Shown: positions 1 to 9,552, counted from the first letter of the stretch. The stretch: 64,000 bases of DNA from Pseudomonas sp. MWU16-30317 (GCF_020515695.1 NZ_JAIWJA010000001.1:868001-932000), one strand, 5' to 3'. Notes: a model not told the origin generated them from the sequence alone. Numbers and translations are program-made.

Positions 1-731
1 TGGGCCTCTTCGAAGGTCTCAGGGCTGGCGAAAATGGCATCGGCATTCTGCGCGGCGAAGTTACGCCCGTCTTCAGACACCCCAGCCTGGAAGATCAGCG
101 GCTGGCCCTGACGCGAACGCGCAATGTTCAGTGGGCCCTTGACCTTGAAGAACTCGCCCTGGTGATTGAGGGTGTGCAGCTTGTCAGGGCTGAAGAACTC
201 GCCGCTGGCCTTGTTGCGCACAAAGGCGTCGTCTTCCCACGAATCCCATAGGCCCTTGACCACCTGCACGTGCTCGCGGGCGATGCGATAGCGCTGCGCG
301 TGGGGCGGATGCTCGGCCTTGCCGAAGTTGTCGGCGGTGCCGGAAAGCCACGAGGTCACCACATTCCAGCCGGCGCGACCGCCGCTGATGTGGTCCAGCG
401 ACGAGAGCTGCCGGGCCACCTGGAAGGGCTCGGTGTAGCTGACGGTAATGGTCGCCACCAGGCCGATGTGTTCCGTCACCGCCGCCAGCGCCGAAAGAAT
501 GGTCAGCGGCTCGAACCGATTGAGGTAATGCGGGCTGGACTTGGCGTGAATATGCAGGCTGTCGGCGATAAAGGCGAAGTCGAAGAAGGCGGCCTCTGCG
601 GTTTGTGCCTCCTGCTTGTAGAACGCGAAATTGGTGCTGGCATCGGCCAGTGCATCGGGATGGCGCCATTCGCCCCAGCCGTGACCGACGCCGTGAATCA
701 TCGCGCCCAGGTGCAGTTGTCGTGTGCTCAT
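1..731 (-). CDS. FMN-dependent monooxygenase, NtaA/SnaA/DszA type (3' end outside window)
   Basis: The N-terminal part (about 243 residues) of a luciferase-like flavin monooxygenase; the rest lies beyond base 1. It starts [11 protein letters not shown] and contains [25 protein letters not shown], the RFEPLT segment and [11 protein letters not shown], all hallmarks of the NtaA/SnaA/DszA branch. These enzymes use reduced FMN from a partner reductase to oxidise xenobiotic or organosulfur substrates in the cytoplasm. The ATG overlaps the stop of the ABC ATPase gene (ATGA), so it is the last visible gene of the importer operon. That suggests it acts on the imported compound. The substrate is inferred, not visible. 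Confidence 0.9.
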   Translation of the reverse strand, partial: MSTRQLHLGAMIHGVGHGWGEWRHPDALADASTNFAFYKQEAQTAEAAFFDFAFIADSLHIHAKSSPHYLNRFEPLTILSALAAVTEHIGLVATITVSYTEPFQVARQLSSLDHISGGRAGWNVVTSWLSGTADNFGKAEHPPHAQRYRIAREHVQVVKGLWDSWEDDAFVRNKASGEFFSPDKLHTLNHQGEFFKVKGPLNIARSRQGQPLIFQAGVSEDGRNFAAQNADAIFASPETFEEA

Positions 732-2389
732 GCGGGGACTCCTTGTTTGAGTGGGGTGGCGGCCTGCGGTGGGCGGCGCCCGGGGATCGCGTCCAGCAGT
801 TCGCGGGTATAGGGGTGTTGCGGGGTGTCGAGCACCTCACTGGCAGCGCCGCGCTCGACCACCTGGCCCTGGCGCAACACCACTACCTGGTGAGCGAGGC
901 TGGCGACCACGGCCAGGTCGTGGGACACCAGCACGTAGGCGATGCCCAGGTCGGCTTGCAGGCTGCGCAACAAGTCGAGGATTTGCGCTTGCACCGAGAC
1001 GTCCAATGCCGAAACCGGCTCGTCGAGCAATAGCAGCTCGGGCTGCAGCGCCAGCGCACGGGCGATGGCGACCCGCTGGCGTTGACCGCCGGACAGCTCG
1101 CGGGGCAAGCGATCCAGGTAGCTGGCCGGTAACTGCACCTGATCCATCAATTTGCGTGCCGCCTGGTACAACGCCTCGCCTTTGACCAGTCCGAAGGACT
1201 GCAGCGGCTCGACCACGCTCTGGAAAATCGTGAAACGCGGATCCAGGGCGGCGAAGGGGTTCTGCTGCACCAGCTGCATGCGCTGGCGGACGGGCCGGAA
1301 CTGCTTCCAGCTCAAGTCGGTGACGTCCTGGCCATCGAAGCGCACCCGGCCCGCGCTCGGCGCCTCGAGGCCCAGGGCGATACGCAGACTGGTGCTTTTG
1401 CCCGAGCCAGACTCGCCGACGATGGCCAGGGTTTGTCCGGGGAACACTTCCAGGCTGAGGCCTTGCAGCGCATTAAAGCTTTGCGCCTGGCCTTTACGGG
1501 CGGGCAACCGGTAGTGCTTGCTGATGTTCTCCAGGCTCAACAGCGGCTGGCGACTGGTGTTGCCGACCGGCACTGGGCGTGGCCGGTTGCCGAACGCCGG
1601 TGCGGCGGCCAGCAGTTCACGGGTATAGGGTTGACGCGGGTTGGAGAGCACCTGGCGGGCCGGCCCCTGCTCGACCAATTCACCGCTCTTCATCACCAAC
1701 ACGCGGTCGGCCCGATCGGCCGCCACGCCCAGGTCATGGGTAATGATCAACAACGAGATACCGCGGGCCTGTACCAGTTGCTCGAGGTGATCGAGGATGC
1801 GCCGCTGCACGGTCACGTCCAGCGCACTGGTGGGCTCGTCGGCGATGATCACTTGCGGGTTGCCGGCCAGCGCGATAGCGATCAACACCCGCTGGCGCAT
1901 GCCCCCCGACAATTCGTGCGGATACTGCCGCGCGCGCAGCTCGGGGTTGTCCAGGCCCACCTGTTCAAGCAGTTGCAGCACGTCGGCGTCCAGCGCCGGA
2001 TAACGGCGGCCGTGGGCCTGGATCAGGCTCTCGCCAATCTGCCGGCCGATGCTCAGGGTCGGGTTAAGGCTGACCATCGGGTCCTGGGGCACCAGCCCGA
2101 TTACCCGGCCGCGCAACTGGCGCTTGAGCTTGTCGTTGGCATGGCTGATATCGTGCCCGGCGACGCGCAAGCTGCCGCCATCGACGCGCGCGCTTGCCGG
2201 CAGCAGGCCCATCAGCGCGCTGGCCAGGGTGGTCTTGCCCGAACCGGACTCGCCGACGATGGCCAGGGTTTCGCCGGCCACCAAGTTGAAGGACAGGTTG
2301 CGCACCGCGGCAGTCACGCGCCCGCCGCTGTGGTAGCTGACGCTGAGGTTGTCGACGTCGATCAAAGGGTGTGTCGTCGAGGTGCTCAT
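728..2389 (-). CDS. Peptide/nickel-type ABC transporter, fused double ATPase subunit
   Basis: About 553 residues with two ABC ATPase domains in tandem, equivalent to DppD plus DppF in one chain (GsiA/YejF layout). Each half shows a Walker A (GESGSGKTT, then GESGSGKST), an LSGG signature (ELSGGMRQR, then ELSGGQRQR) and a Walker B ([11 protein letters not shown], then [11 protein letters not shown]). It energises import through the two downstream-listed permeases. The start [12 protein letters not shown] at 2389 is preferred because it overlaps the stop of the preceding permease gene; a longer reading frame runs into that permease. The stop overlaps the monooxygenase start. Confidence 0.93.
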   Translation of the reverse strand: MSTSTTHPLIDVDNLSVSYHSGGRVTAAVRNLSFNLVAGETLAIVGESGSGKTTLASALMGLLPASARVDGGSLRVAGHDISHANDKLKRQLRGRVIGLVPQDPMVSLNPTLSIGRQIGESLIQAHGRRYPALDADVLQLLEQVGLDNPELRARQYPHELSGGMRQRVLIAIALAGNPQVIIADEPTSALDVTVQRRILDHLEQLVQARGISLLIITHDLGVAADRADRVLVMKSGELVEQGPARQVLSNPRQPYTRELLAAAPAFGNRPRPVPVGNTSRQPLLSLENISKHYRLPARKGQAQSFNALQGLSLEVFPGQTLAIVGESGSGKSTSLRIALGLEAPSAGRVRFDGQDVTDLSWKQFRPVRQRMQLVQQNPFAALDPRFTIFQSVVEPLQSFGLVKGEALYQAARKLMDQVQLPASYLDRLPRELSGGQRQRVAIARALALQPELLLLDEPVSALDVSVQAQILDLLRSLQADLGIAYVLVSHDLAVVASLAHQVVVLRQGQVVERGAASEVLDTPQHPYTRELLDAIPGRRPPQAATPLKQGVPA

Positions 2390-3288
2390 CGTTCCAGCTC
2401 CTCGAAAGTACGGGCGATGTGGTTGAGGCTGAACACCACCAGCACCACATACAACCCGGGCAACAACGACACCCAGGGCGCGGTGATCAGGAACTGCCGG
2501 CCGTTGGCGATCAGAGTGCCCCATTCGGCCGCCGGTGGTTCGGCGCCGAAGCCGAGGAAACTCAAGCCGGCAGTCGCGAGGATGGCCGCGCCGAAGTCCA
2601 GGGTGGCGAGCACCGCCACTGGGCCCCAGGCGTTGGGCAGTACGTGCCGCAGCAGCGTGCGCCCCCAGCTGGCCCCGCCCAGGCGCGCGGCCTCGACGTA
2701 GGGCAGGGTCTTGACCCGCAGCACTTCAGCGCGGGTGGTACGGGCGAAACCGGGGATGATGCCCACGCCGACCGCAATCGCCACCGGCAGCGTACCGAAA
2801 CCGATGGCCGTTACGATCGCCAGCGCCAGCAGCAGGCCGGGGAGGGCCAGCATGACGTCGATGAAGCGCATGATCACCGCATCCACCCGCCCGCCGATAA
2901 AGCCCGACACGATACCCAGGCCCAGGCCGCTGATCAGCGCCAGGCCGACCGCCAGTAGCGCGGCCTCCACCGACAGCCGCGAGCCATACAGCACGCGGGT
3001 GTAGAGATCCCTGCCCAGTTCATCGGTACCGAACCAATGAGCAGCGCCAGGCGCCAACAGCTTGGCGGCGGGCGCAGTGGCGTAGGGATCGAGGCCGCTG
3101 AACAACCACGGCATCAGCCCTGCCAACAGGGTAAAGGCGATGAGCACTGCGGCCAGCACGAAGCCCGGACGGCGAAGCAGGGGCGCGGCTACATCAAGCA
3201 GGCGCTGCCAACGACGGCGCGGCTGCCACAGCGCTGACTCGGCAGGTTGGGTGTGGGCACGGCTGGATAATTGATCGAAGGCGGTCAT
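2386..3288 (-). CDS. ABC transporter permease, DppC-like
   Basis: 300 residues, a BPD-type inner-membrane permease of the DppC/OppC family. It has an N-terminal cytoplasmic stretch, a first membrane helix (LAAVLIAFTLLAGLMPWLF), the family's FGTDELGRDLYTRVLYGSR segment, and the EAA loop EAARLGGASWGRTLLRHVLPN that docks on the ATPase. It pairs with the DppB-like subunit, whose stop lies three bases upstream of this ATG. Its own stop overlaps the ATPase start. Length is normal for the family. Confidence 0.93.
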   Translation of the reverse strand: MTAFDQLSSRAHTQPAESALWQPRRRWQRLLDVAAPLLRRPGFVLAAVLIAFTLLAGLMPWLFSGLDPYATAPAAKLLAPGAAHWFGTDELGRDLYTRVLYGSRLSVEAALLAVGLALISGLGLGIVSGFIGGRVDAVIMRFIDVMLALPGLLLALAIVTAIGFGTLPVAIAVGVGIIPGFARTTRAEVLRVKTLPYVEAARLGGASWGRTLLRHVLPNAWGPVAVLATLDFGAAILATAGLSFLGFGAEPPAAEWGTLIANGRQFLITAPWVSLLPGLYVVLVVFSLNHIARTFEELER

Positions 3289-3291
3289 GGT

Positions 3292-4242
3292 TCAAGTCAC
3301 CTTGGGGGCGTGAGTGATACGCGGGTCGAGCACCGGATACAGCAGGTCGACCAGCAGATTGACCAGTACGAAGGCTGCGGCGGACACCGTCACGATCCCC
3401 AGTACCACCGGAATGTCCTGACGCATCACGGCTTCCTGGACCAGACGGCCGACACCGTTGCGAGCGAAGATGGTTTCGACCAGTACGGCGCCGGACACCG
3501 TGTTGCCGACCTGCAGGCCGATAAGGGTCAGCAGTGGCAATGCAGCGTTGCGCAGGCCGTGGCGTGCCTGCACTTGCGCGCGGCTCAGGCCTTTGGCGTA
3601 GGCGGTGACGATGTAGGGTTCACGCCACACATCGGCGAAGCCGCGCTGCAGCACTTGCGCATACACCGCGGCGCTGGGAATCGCCAGAGTCACGGCGGGG
3701 AGGACCAGGCTCGAAAAGCCGATGCTGCCCGTGGACGGGAACCAGCCCAGGCCGAAGGCGAATACCTGGATCAGCAACAAGCCCATCCAGAACACCGGCA
3801 CCGAAAAGCCCAAGGCCGGCAAGCGGGCAAGCGCGGTTTTCAACGGCTGCCAGCGCACATAGGCGGCCAGGTAGGCTAGGCCGATACCACCGAGCAACGA
3901 CAGGAGGATCGCGAAGCCGGCCAGCGACAGCGTCTGCGGCAGGCGTTCGGCGAGGATCGAGGTCACCGGCCGATTGAGCGTCAGCGATTGCCCCAGATCG
4001 CCGTGTAACACGCCCCAGAGCAAGTGCACATAGCGCTGGATCAATCCTTGGTCGAGGCCGTAATAGGCGCGAGCCTTGGCCAACTGCTCGGGCGACAGAG
4101 AGTCGACCTCCATCCCGGACGCACTGAGCATGATCGACAACGGATCGCCGGGCAGCAGGTACAGGATGAAATAGGTGACCGTATAGGCGCCCCACAGCAC
4201 CAGCCCGGCTTGGGCGATCCGACCGAGCAGGTAGCGCTTCAT
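3292..4242 (-). CDS. ABC transporter permease, DppB-like
   Basis: 316 residues, partner permease of the DppB/OppB family. The N terminus MKRYLLGRIAQAGLVLWGAYTV is a typical first membrane helix, followed by YLLPGDPLS, the long periplasmic loop with YGLDQGLIQRYVHLL, and the EAA-like loop AYAKGLSRAQVQARHGLRNA. The ATG overlaps the stop of the binding-protein gene (ATGA at 4239-4242), showing tight translational coupling. Substrate range cannot be read from the permease; neighbours point to sulfur-containing organics. Confidence 0.93.
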   Translation of the reverse strand: MKRYLLGRIAQAGLVLWGAYTVTYFILYLLPGDPLSIMLSASGMEVDSLSPEQLAKARAYYGLDQGLIQRYVHLLWGVLHGDLGQSLTLNRPVTSILAERLPQTLSLAGFAILLSLLGGIGLAYLAAYVRWQPLKTALARLPALGFSVPVFWMGLLLIQVFAFGLGWFPSTGSIGFSSLVLPAVTLAIPSAAVYAQVLQRGFADVWREPYIVTAYAKGLSRAQVQARHGLRNAALPLLTLIGLQVGNTVSGAVLVETIFARNGVGRLVQEAVMRQDIPVVLGIVTVSAAAFVLVNLLVDLLYPVLDPRITHAPKVT

Positions 4243-5903
4243 GGCTTGATCTCGATGTCGTTGAGGAACGCGAAGCCCTCGGCGCTCCAGTGGAAGTTCT
4301 GCACCCGCTTGGCGGTGGCAGCCTGCCAGACGCGTTCGTAGACCGGAATCGCCGAGCCTTGGTCGATCAACAGATCCTGCAAGCCGTCATAGGCCTGGGC
4401 ACGTTGTTCGGAGGTGGTCGCGGTGAGGCCGGCGTCGAACAATGCGGTCGCCTGGCTGAGGATCGCCGGTGGGTAGATGTTGGTGGCCACGGTTGCGCTG
4501 TAGGCGCTGCGTGGGTCGAGGATGGTTTGCAGGATGATTGGATCGGCGCGGGTCATGTAGGTGGACGTCAGGTCGTAGTTGCCTGAGGCGTTGGCCGCCG
4601 CCCATTCGGCTTTGGTCTGCACGCGCAGCTTGAGGTCGACGCCGATCTTGCGCAGCTGGTCCTGGATCAGCACGTCGCCTGGGGTCTCCTTGATGGCCAG
4701 GTTGTCGACCAGGGTCAAACGCTTGCCATCCTTGGCGCGGTAGCCGTCGGCACCTTTGAGCCAGCCGGCCTTGTCGAGCAGTTGTTCGGCGCCTTGCGGG
4801 TCGTAGCCGAGTTTGGCGCCTTGACTGCGGAAATACGGGGTGCTGACGTCGAACACGCCATCGACCACCGGGAAGTCCTGGCTGTACACGGTGCTGGCGT
4901 AGGTCTTGCGGTCGATGGCCTTGAGCAGCGCCAGGCGCACGTTGATGTCCGCCAGAATGCGCGTGCCGCTGGTGTTGGGGTACAGATTGAGCGCCGGGCC
5001 GGGCAGCGAACGGCTCTGGATGGTCGCGCCCTTGCTCTGGAACAACTTGAGATCGACCTCCGAAAACGGATCGCGCGGCCACAGAATGTCCACTTGGCCC
5101 TGTACGAACTGGCCGTTGCGTACGCTTTCTTCCGGTACATAGGTGACATCGACCGCGGCCAGGTGCGCTTCGCCCTGGTTCTGCACGTTGGCAGACGCCC
5201 AGGCGTAGCCTTTGCGCCGGGTCAGGCGCAGACCGGATTCGGGGGTGTAGTGGTCGAGGACGAACGGGCCAGTGCCGATGATCGCACCCAGCGAGCGCTC
5301 CTTGGCCGTCTTGCGATAGGACTCCGGGGCCAGGATCGCCAGGTTGGTGGTCGAGGTCGCCTGCAGGAATCCGGCGTTGGGCTTTGCCAGCACCAGCTTG
5401 ACGGTCAGCGGATCAATCACTTCAGCGTGGTCATAACCGGCCAGATAGGTGGCGCCAAAGGCGCTGGGCAGGGCGGCTGCGAAGGCTTTGTCGGTATCGA
5501 AGGCGGTTTTTACCGCTTGGGCATCGAAGGCTTCACCGTTACTGAACGTCACGCCCTTGCGCAGGTGGAAGGTGTATTCGCGCGCATCAGCGCTGATATC
5601 CCAGCGCTCGGCGAGCCAAGGAATGATCTTGCCCGTTTGCGGGTCCTGGTCGGTCAATGATTCGGCAATGTTGCGCAGTACGACGCGGTGCTCGAGCCAA
5701 TAGACCTGAAAGGGATCGAGGCTCACCAACTGGGTGTTGTCCGAGAAGAAGGCGATCTTCAAGGTACTGGCAGCCTGCGCATCGGCCTGCGAGGGCGAGC
5801 AGCCAGGCAAGGCCGCGGCACCCGCCAGCAGCATGGCCAGAGCCAGTGCAGTGCGGGGCGCGGTGGGGCAGGCCAGGGAACGGTGCAGGAAGGGGATGAG
5901 CAT
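4239..5903 (-). CDS. ABC transporter substrate-binding lipoprotein (SBP family 5)
   Basis: 554 residues. The N terminus carries a lipoprotein signal with a hydrophobic core and the lipobox LPGC at about residues 32-35, so the mature protein should be anchored to a membrane on the periplasmic side. The body matches DppA/OppA-like family 5 proteins: VLRNIAESLTDQDPQTG, the YTFHLRKGVTFSNG motif, and GAIIGTGPFVLDHY. It is the first gene of the five-gene minus-strand operon. No strong ribosome site precedes the ATG. Several Pseudomonas paralogues of this type sit beside flavin monooxygenases; that link is established for organosulfur use and inferred here. Confidence 0.92.
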   Translation of the reverse strand: MLIPFLHRSLACPTAPRTALALAMLLAGAAALPGCSPSQADAQAASTLKIAFFSDNTQLVSLDPFQVYWLEHRVVLRNIAESLTDQDPQTGKIIPWLAERWDISADAREYTFHLRKGVTFSNGEAFDAQAVKTAFDTDKAFAAALPSAFGATYLAGYDHAEVIDPLTVKLVLAKPNAGFLQATSTTNLAILAPESYRKTAKERSLGAIIGTGPFVLDHYTPESGLRLTRRKGYAWASANVQNQGEAHLAAVDVTYVPEESVRNGQFVQGQVDILWPRDPFSEVDLKLFQSKGATIQSRSLPGPALNLYPNTSGTRILADINVRLALLKAIDRKTYASTVYSQDFPVVDGVFDVSTPYFRSQGAKLGYDPQGAEQLLDKAGWLKGADGYRAKDGKRLTLVDNLAIKETPGDVLIQDQLRKIGVDLKLRVQTKAEWAAANASGNYDLTSTYMTRADPIILQTILDPRSAYSATVATNIYPPAILSQATALFDAGLTATTSEQRAQAYDGLQDLLIDQGSAIPVYERVWQAATAKRVQNFHWSAEGFAFLNDIEIKP

Positions 5904-6205
5904 AGCGAGCGTAGTCCATCGCGTCTGACGCTGGCCCGTGGAAGGGGTGCAGGTTCGATAGCGTTAAAGTGGGTTTGTAGGCGTGACGCGGTCGTCTGCG
6001 CTCGATGATATTTGCATAAAAGATGTCAGTGAAATTCTATTTAGAAATATGCATATTATTCTCTGTTCGCATCTATAGCCGACAAAACATGCAATTAACT
6101 GATTTCTAAACCCTCTGTGGCGAGAGGCTTGCTCCCGACCGTCGGTGCCTTCGCACCGACCAGGTCTTGATGCCTGTTTTCGGCACCGCACGCGCAGTAC
6201 CTGCG
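5904..6205. other. Intergenic region with AT-rich promoter and hairpin
   Basis: No gene. The part nearest the importer operon (about 6005-6080) is AT-rich with GATATTTGCATA and ATATGCATATT elements and probably holds the operon promoter. A similar AT-rich TTTGCATATT element occurs at about 7496-7508 between the next two genes, so both may answer to one regulator. The other half carries the 6141-6160 hairpin and a GTGGCGAGAGGCTTGCTCCCG segment of the type common between Pseudomonas genes. Confidence 0.5.
6141..6160. terminator. Hairpin downstream of the acyl-CoA dehydrogenase-like gene
   Basis: Perfect 8-bp stem GTCGGTGC/GCACCGAC with a CTTC loop, 46 bases past the stop at 6206. There is no T-run on either strand, so it may be a repeat-derived or Rho-linked end rather than a classical intrinsic terminator. 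Confidence 0.5.
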
Positions 6206-7366
6206 CTACTGGGTAAAAGCGCTGCGCCCCGCGGCAGCCAGCACCACATCGTCCTGCGGGGTATGCACCCGGCTACACAAGACATTGCGAAAGTGCCGTT
6301 CCAGCGGGTTTTTTCGCGACAGGCCAGGGTTGCCTGCGGCCTCGATGGCCAATTCCACCGCCTTGATCGCGTTGGTACTGACCAGTTGCTTGAGCTGGCC
6401 CGCGTGCCCCGAATCCATATGCCCGGCAGCGGCGCTGTCGAGCAAGTGGCGGTTGGTAAACAGCAGGGTATCGATACGCCCGACCACTTCCTGGAAGCGT
6501 GGCAGCGTCGACAGCGGCTTGCCGAGGTTGGTCGGCACCCGTTCTTGCAGGAACGACACCAGCCAGTCCCGGGCCGCATGGGCGACTGCGTCGTACAGGC
6601 TGCCCAGCAGCACCGACATCCACAGCAAGCCCTCGCCATCGAGGACCGCCTGCGGCGCACTGGCCGGATTGACTGACACCGCGTGATCGAGCGGCAGGAG
6701 TACCTCGTCGAACTCGACGCGGTGGCTGCAAGTGGCGCGCATGCCCAGGTGATCCCATTCGTCGATGATGCGTACGCCCGGGCTGTCTTTGTGCACCAGA
6801 AAACCACCCACCAGCGGATCGGCATCATCACTGCGCGCCCACACCAGGTACCAGGTCAAGCCATGGCTGCCAGTGCAATATTGTTTGCTGCCACTCAGGC
6901 GCCAGCCCTCGGTGGTGCGCCGCGCAATGGTGGCCGGCAAACCGCCTCGGGCAGGGGTACCGAGATCCGGCTCGACGCGGAACGCGTTGACCAGCGCGCC
7001 GTTCTCCACAGCATCGCGGCCCAGGCGCTGGCGCAGTGGCGCGGGCCAGCGCTGGTCATCCTGCAAACGCAGATGCTGCAGGTATTGCATGACCAGGATC
7101 AGCGCCGTCGAAGGCTCACCTTTGGCCACGGCAGCAATCACCTTGCGCGCTGTCGGCAAGTCGCTGCCCCTACCGCCCAAGGCTTTGGGCACGGTAAGGC
7201 TTAACAGGCCATGGCTGTGCAACAGGGCAAAGTTGGCGGCGGGGAACGTCCCCAGTCGATCCTGCTCGGCGGCAGTGGCGGCGAGTGTCTCGGTAACCGA
7301 TGCCAGCACGGCATCCAGGTCCAGTGATTGTGGCGCGGGGCTGAACAGGGCGGCGGAAAGGGTCAT
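6206..7366 (-). CDS. Acyl-CoA dehydrogenase-family flavoprotein (DszC/SfnB-like monooxygenase)
   Basis: About 386 residues with the acyl-CoA dehydrogenase fold: an N-terminal helical domain, GGRGSDLPTARKVIAAVAKGEPSTALILVMQY, a middle domain with SGSKQYCTGSHGLTWYLVWAR and a C-terminal helical domain. In Pseudomonas such proteins near sulfonate and peptide-type transporters belong to the SfnB/DszC group, which oxidise sulfur compounds with reduced flavin. That subgroup call is inference. The start MTLSAALFSP is chosen because GGAG lies eight bases upstream; an ATG further out lacks such a site. It is divergent from the sulfonate-type binding protein at 7615 and shares a 248-base AT-rich promoter region with it. 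Confidence 0.87.
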   Translation of the reverse strand: MTLSAALFSPAPQSLDLDAVLASVTETLAATAAEQDRLGTFPAANFALLHSHGLLSLTVPKALGGRGSDLPTARKVIAAVAKGEPSTALILVMQYLQHLRLQDDQRWPAPLRQRLGRDAVENGALVNAFRVEPDLGTPARGGLPATIARRTTEGWRLSGSKQYCTGSHGLTWYLVWARSDDADPLVGGFLVHKDSPGVRIIDEWDHLGMRATCSHRVEFDEVLLPLDHAVSVNPASAPQAVLDGEGLLWMSVLLGSLYDAVAHAARDWLVSFLQERVPTNLGKPLSTLPRFQEVVGRIDTLLFTNRHLLDSAAAGHMDSGHAGQLKQLVSTNAIKAVELAIEAAGNPGLSRKNPLERHFRNVLCSRVHTPQDDVVLAAAGRSAFTQ

Positions 7367-7614
7367 CGGGCACGTCTCCATGGGGCCAATCGGTAACAAG
7401 CGTTCACCGGCTCGTCCGTAAGGGTAGGGGCCATGACCCTATGCCTACCGGTGGGTCCGTGTGAAATGCTTTATGGATCTAAGCTAATGATCATATTTTG
7501 CATATTAGGATATGAATAAAATGCATTTCACCGATGTGTTAATTCCATTTACAGTATAAAAAACCAGATTAAGACGATTTAGTTCTAATTTCACTTCCTT
7601 GTAAGGACCTGCAC

Positions 7615-8574
7615 ATGCCTCCCTTTATACGATTCCTGGCGCTTGGCGCCGCTCTGCTGGTGGCTGACCAGGCCGCGGCGGCTGATCGGGTCGAACTGCG
7701 CATCGGCGACCAGAAAGGCAATATGCGCGCGCAACTCGAAGCCGCCGATGCATTGCGCGACTTACCCTATGACATTCGTTGGTCCGAGTTCCCTGCGGCG
7801 GCGCCACTGGCCGAAGCGCTGAATGCCGGCGCCGTGGACGCGGGCATCATCGGCGACGCGCCGCTGCTCTTCGCTCTGGCCGCCGGGGCGCAGGTCAAGG
7901 CGATCGCGGTGGACAAATCCGACGGCTACGGCACCGCCGTGCTGGTCGCGCCGGACTCACCACTCAAATCCGCGGCCGATCTCAAGGGCAAGCGCATCGC
8001 CACCGGACGCGGCTCGATCGGCCACTTCGTCGCCCTCAAGGCGCTCGCCAGCGTCGGCTTGAGTGAAAAGGACGTGGACTTCCGTTTCCTCGGCCCGGTG
8101 GACGCGAAGATGGCCCTGGCCAATGGCTCGGTGGACGCCTGGGCGACCTGGGAACCCTATACCGCGCTGTCGGAGCTGACCAAACAGGGCAGGGTGCTGG
8201 TCAATGGCAGCCAGCTGACCACCGGCAACAGCTTCCTGGCGGCGACCGACACGGCGCTGGCCGATCAAGCCAAGCGTGCCGCCTTGCAGGATTATCTGGC
8301 CAGGGTGGCAAAGGCGCAGGTATGGGCGTATGCAAACCTCGACAGCTATTCGCGCAGCCTGGCGAAGATCATCGGTTTCCCGGAAGACGCCGCGCGCTTG
8401 CAGTTCGAGCGACGCAAACTGCACTGGGAGAGCCTGGATGCCCACACCATCGACCAACAGCAGGAAACGGCGGATTTCTACCAGGCGCATGGGTTGATCA
8501 ACAAACCGCTTGATGCGAAATCAACCTTTGGCCAAGGGTTCAGCATCCCTACTGGCAACACTGCGGCAAAATAA
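7615..8574 (+). CDS. Aliphatic sulfonate-type ABC substrate-binding protein (SsuA-like)
   Basis: 319 residues. An N-terminal signal peptide (FIRFLALGAALLVADQAAAA) directs export to the periplasm. The mature part matches the SsuA/TauA/NMT1 fold: LRIGDQKGN near the start, FPAAAPLAEALNAGAVDAGIIGDAP, then LKGKRIATGRGSIGHF and VDAWATWEPY. These proteins deliver sulfonates to SsuBC-type transporters. No permease or ATPase of that class is adjacent, so it is an orphan here and may serve a transporter elsewhere. A TAAGGA-type ribosome site precedes the ATG. It is transcribed away from the flavoprotein at 6206. Confidence 0.92.
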   Translation: MPPFIRFLALGAALLVADQAAAADRVELRIGDQKGNMRAQLEAADALRDLPYDIRWSEFPAAAPLAEALNAGAVDAGIIGDAPLLFALAAGAQVKAIAVDKSDGYGTAVLVAPDSPLKSAADLKGKRIATGRGSIGHFVALKALASVGLSEKDVDFRFLGPVDAKMALANGSVDAWATWEPYTALSELTKQGRVLVNGSQLTTGNSFLAATDTALADQAKRAALQDYLARVAKAQVWAYANLDSYSRSLAKIIGFPEDAARLQFERRKLHWESLDAHTIDQQQETADFYQAHGLINKPLDAKSTFGQGFSIPTGNTAAK

Positions 8575-8769
8575 CCCTGAGAAAACCCTTTGGCGAGGCA
8601 GCTCGCCCCTGATGAGGGTCAGGCAGATAAGCGGTGTTGCTTGGTAGCAATCGGAAGCGAGCCGTCTCATCCCAGTGAACGACGCGCGATTAGTTTATTT
8701 TGTGCAACAGTGTTTTGCGAAGATGTAACAAGATTTGTCTTGATTAGGCTGGTTGTTTCATACGACCCT

Positions 8770-8864
8770 ACGCGGCAATTCGCCACACTGGGCTGCTGCC
8801 AGGAAACCTGGGCAGTGCAGGGCGGACATCAACCTGTCGGGATCCTCCCCCGGCAGGTTTTTTT
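8770..8864 (+). ncRNA. Candidate small RNA ending in an intrinsic terminator
   Basis: A promoter-like pair TTGTCT (8735-8740) and TCATAC (8758-8763), spaced 17, would start a transcript near 8770. The transcript would fold a first hairpin at 8793-8820 (CTGC/GCAG, TGCC/GGCA, AGG/CCT with small bulges) and then the terminator hairpin, giving an RNA of about 95 bases. I do not recognise the family. It could also be a leader of the downstream dehydrogenase operon. Confidence 0.35.
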
Positions 8865-8866
8865 AA
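8831..8866 (+). terminator. Rho-independent terminator
   Basis: Stem AACCTGTCGGG (8831-8841) pairs with CCCGGCAGGTT (8849-8859) with one G-U pair, followed by a run of T. This is the clearest intrinsic terminator in the window. Confidence 0.8.
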
Positions 8867-8952
8867 GACTCAGTATGAAACCGGTTTCAGTGCCTTTGAT
8901 CCTGCCGATAGAGCAGGGCGGCGTGCTGTTCAAAGCCCTTGACGAGATGAAC

Positions 8953-9552
8953 ATGAAACACACTCCCCCTCTGACGTGCGAACAGGCGACCAGCGCTCCG
9001 GCTGGCGCGTGGGCCGCGCCGATGCATCGCCGTACCGTGTTGCTGGGCATGACGGCCAGTGCGCTGAGCCTTGGCCTCGCCAGCCTGGCGGTCCCCGGGC
9101 TGAGCTTCGCCGCACAAGCGCCCGGCCTGAACGCCTCGCGTTTCCTCCAGGCTTCGCAAGTGTTGACCGGCTATGACAACCTCGATGCGCTGACCGCCCA
9201 GCGCATCAGCGCCGCCATGATCGCCCAACAGCCGGCGATGGCTGCGCAACTGACCGCCCTGGCTGATCTGGTGCAGGTCCCGGCCAACGTTTTCAATGCC
9301 GAGGCCTTGCTGGCCGCCGCCAAACAGGCTGGCGTCGGCGATGCCGCTTTGGCCGTGGTCGCCGCCTGGTTCAAAGGCACCGTGGGCCATGGCCAGACCG
9401 CTCAGTTGGTGGCCTACAAGGAAGCACTCATGTATCGCCCGGTGAGCGACGGTTTGATCGTGCCGACCTATTGCGGCAACGGCCCACTGTGGTGGACCGC
9501 ACCGATTCCAGATGCCAGTGCACCTGCCGCCGGACCGAGGACTGCCGTATGA
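8953..9552 (+). CDS. Polyol/sugar dehydrogenase small subunit (FAD-SLDH type), Tat-exported
   Basis: 199 residues. The N terminus has a Tat-like signal: HRRTVLLGM followed by a hydrophobic stretch ending SFAAQA. The remainder resembles the small subunit of membrane-bound FAD sorbitol/gluconate dehydrogenases: FLQASQVLTGYDNLDALTAQ early, a helical middle, and YRPVSDGLIVPTYCG near the end. The subunit escorts the folded FAD subunit to the periplasm and completes the three-subunit enzyme. The frame is open far upstream, but MKHTPP at 8953 is the start that leaves a compact signal; an ATG two codons earlier is also possible. The stop overlaps the next ATG. Confidence 0.85.
   Translation: MKHTPPLTCEQATSAPAGAWAAPMHRRTVLLGMTASALSLGLASLAVPGLSFAAQAPGLNASRFLQASQVLTGYDNLDALTAQRISAAMIAQQPAMAAQLTALADLVQVPANVFNAEALLAAAKQAGVGDAALAVVAAWFKGTVGHGQTAQLVAYKEALMYRPVSDGLIVPTYCGNGPLWWTAPIPDASAPAAGPRTAV

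Larger units (their letters stand above)
8575..8952. other. Intergenic region holding a candidate small RNA
   Basis: 378 bases without a convincing protein. The distal half carries a promoter-like pair, a bulged hairpin at 8793-8820 and a strong intrinsic terminator at 8831-8864. The terminator lies 257 bases past the binding-protein stop and 89 bases before the next start, which fits an independent transcript better than a simple operon end. Confidence 0.5.

Noticed and set aside
1433-2701. Long open frame on the + strand opposite the ABC ATPase genes
   Set aside because: It is antisense to the fused ATPase and permease genes, which have clear ABC motifs, and its translation is low-complexity without any motif.
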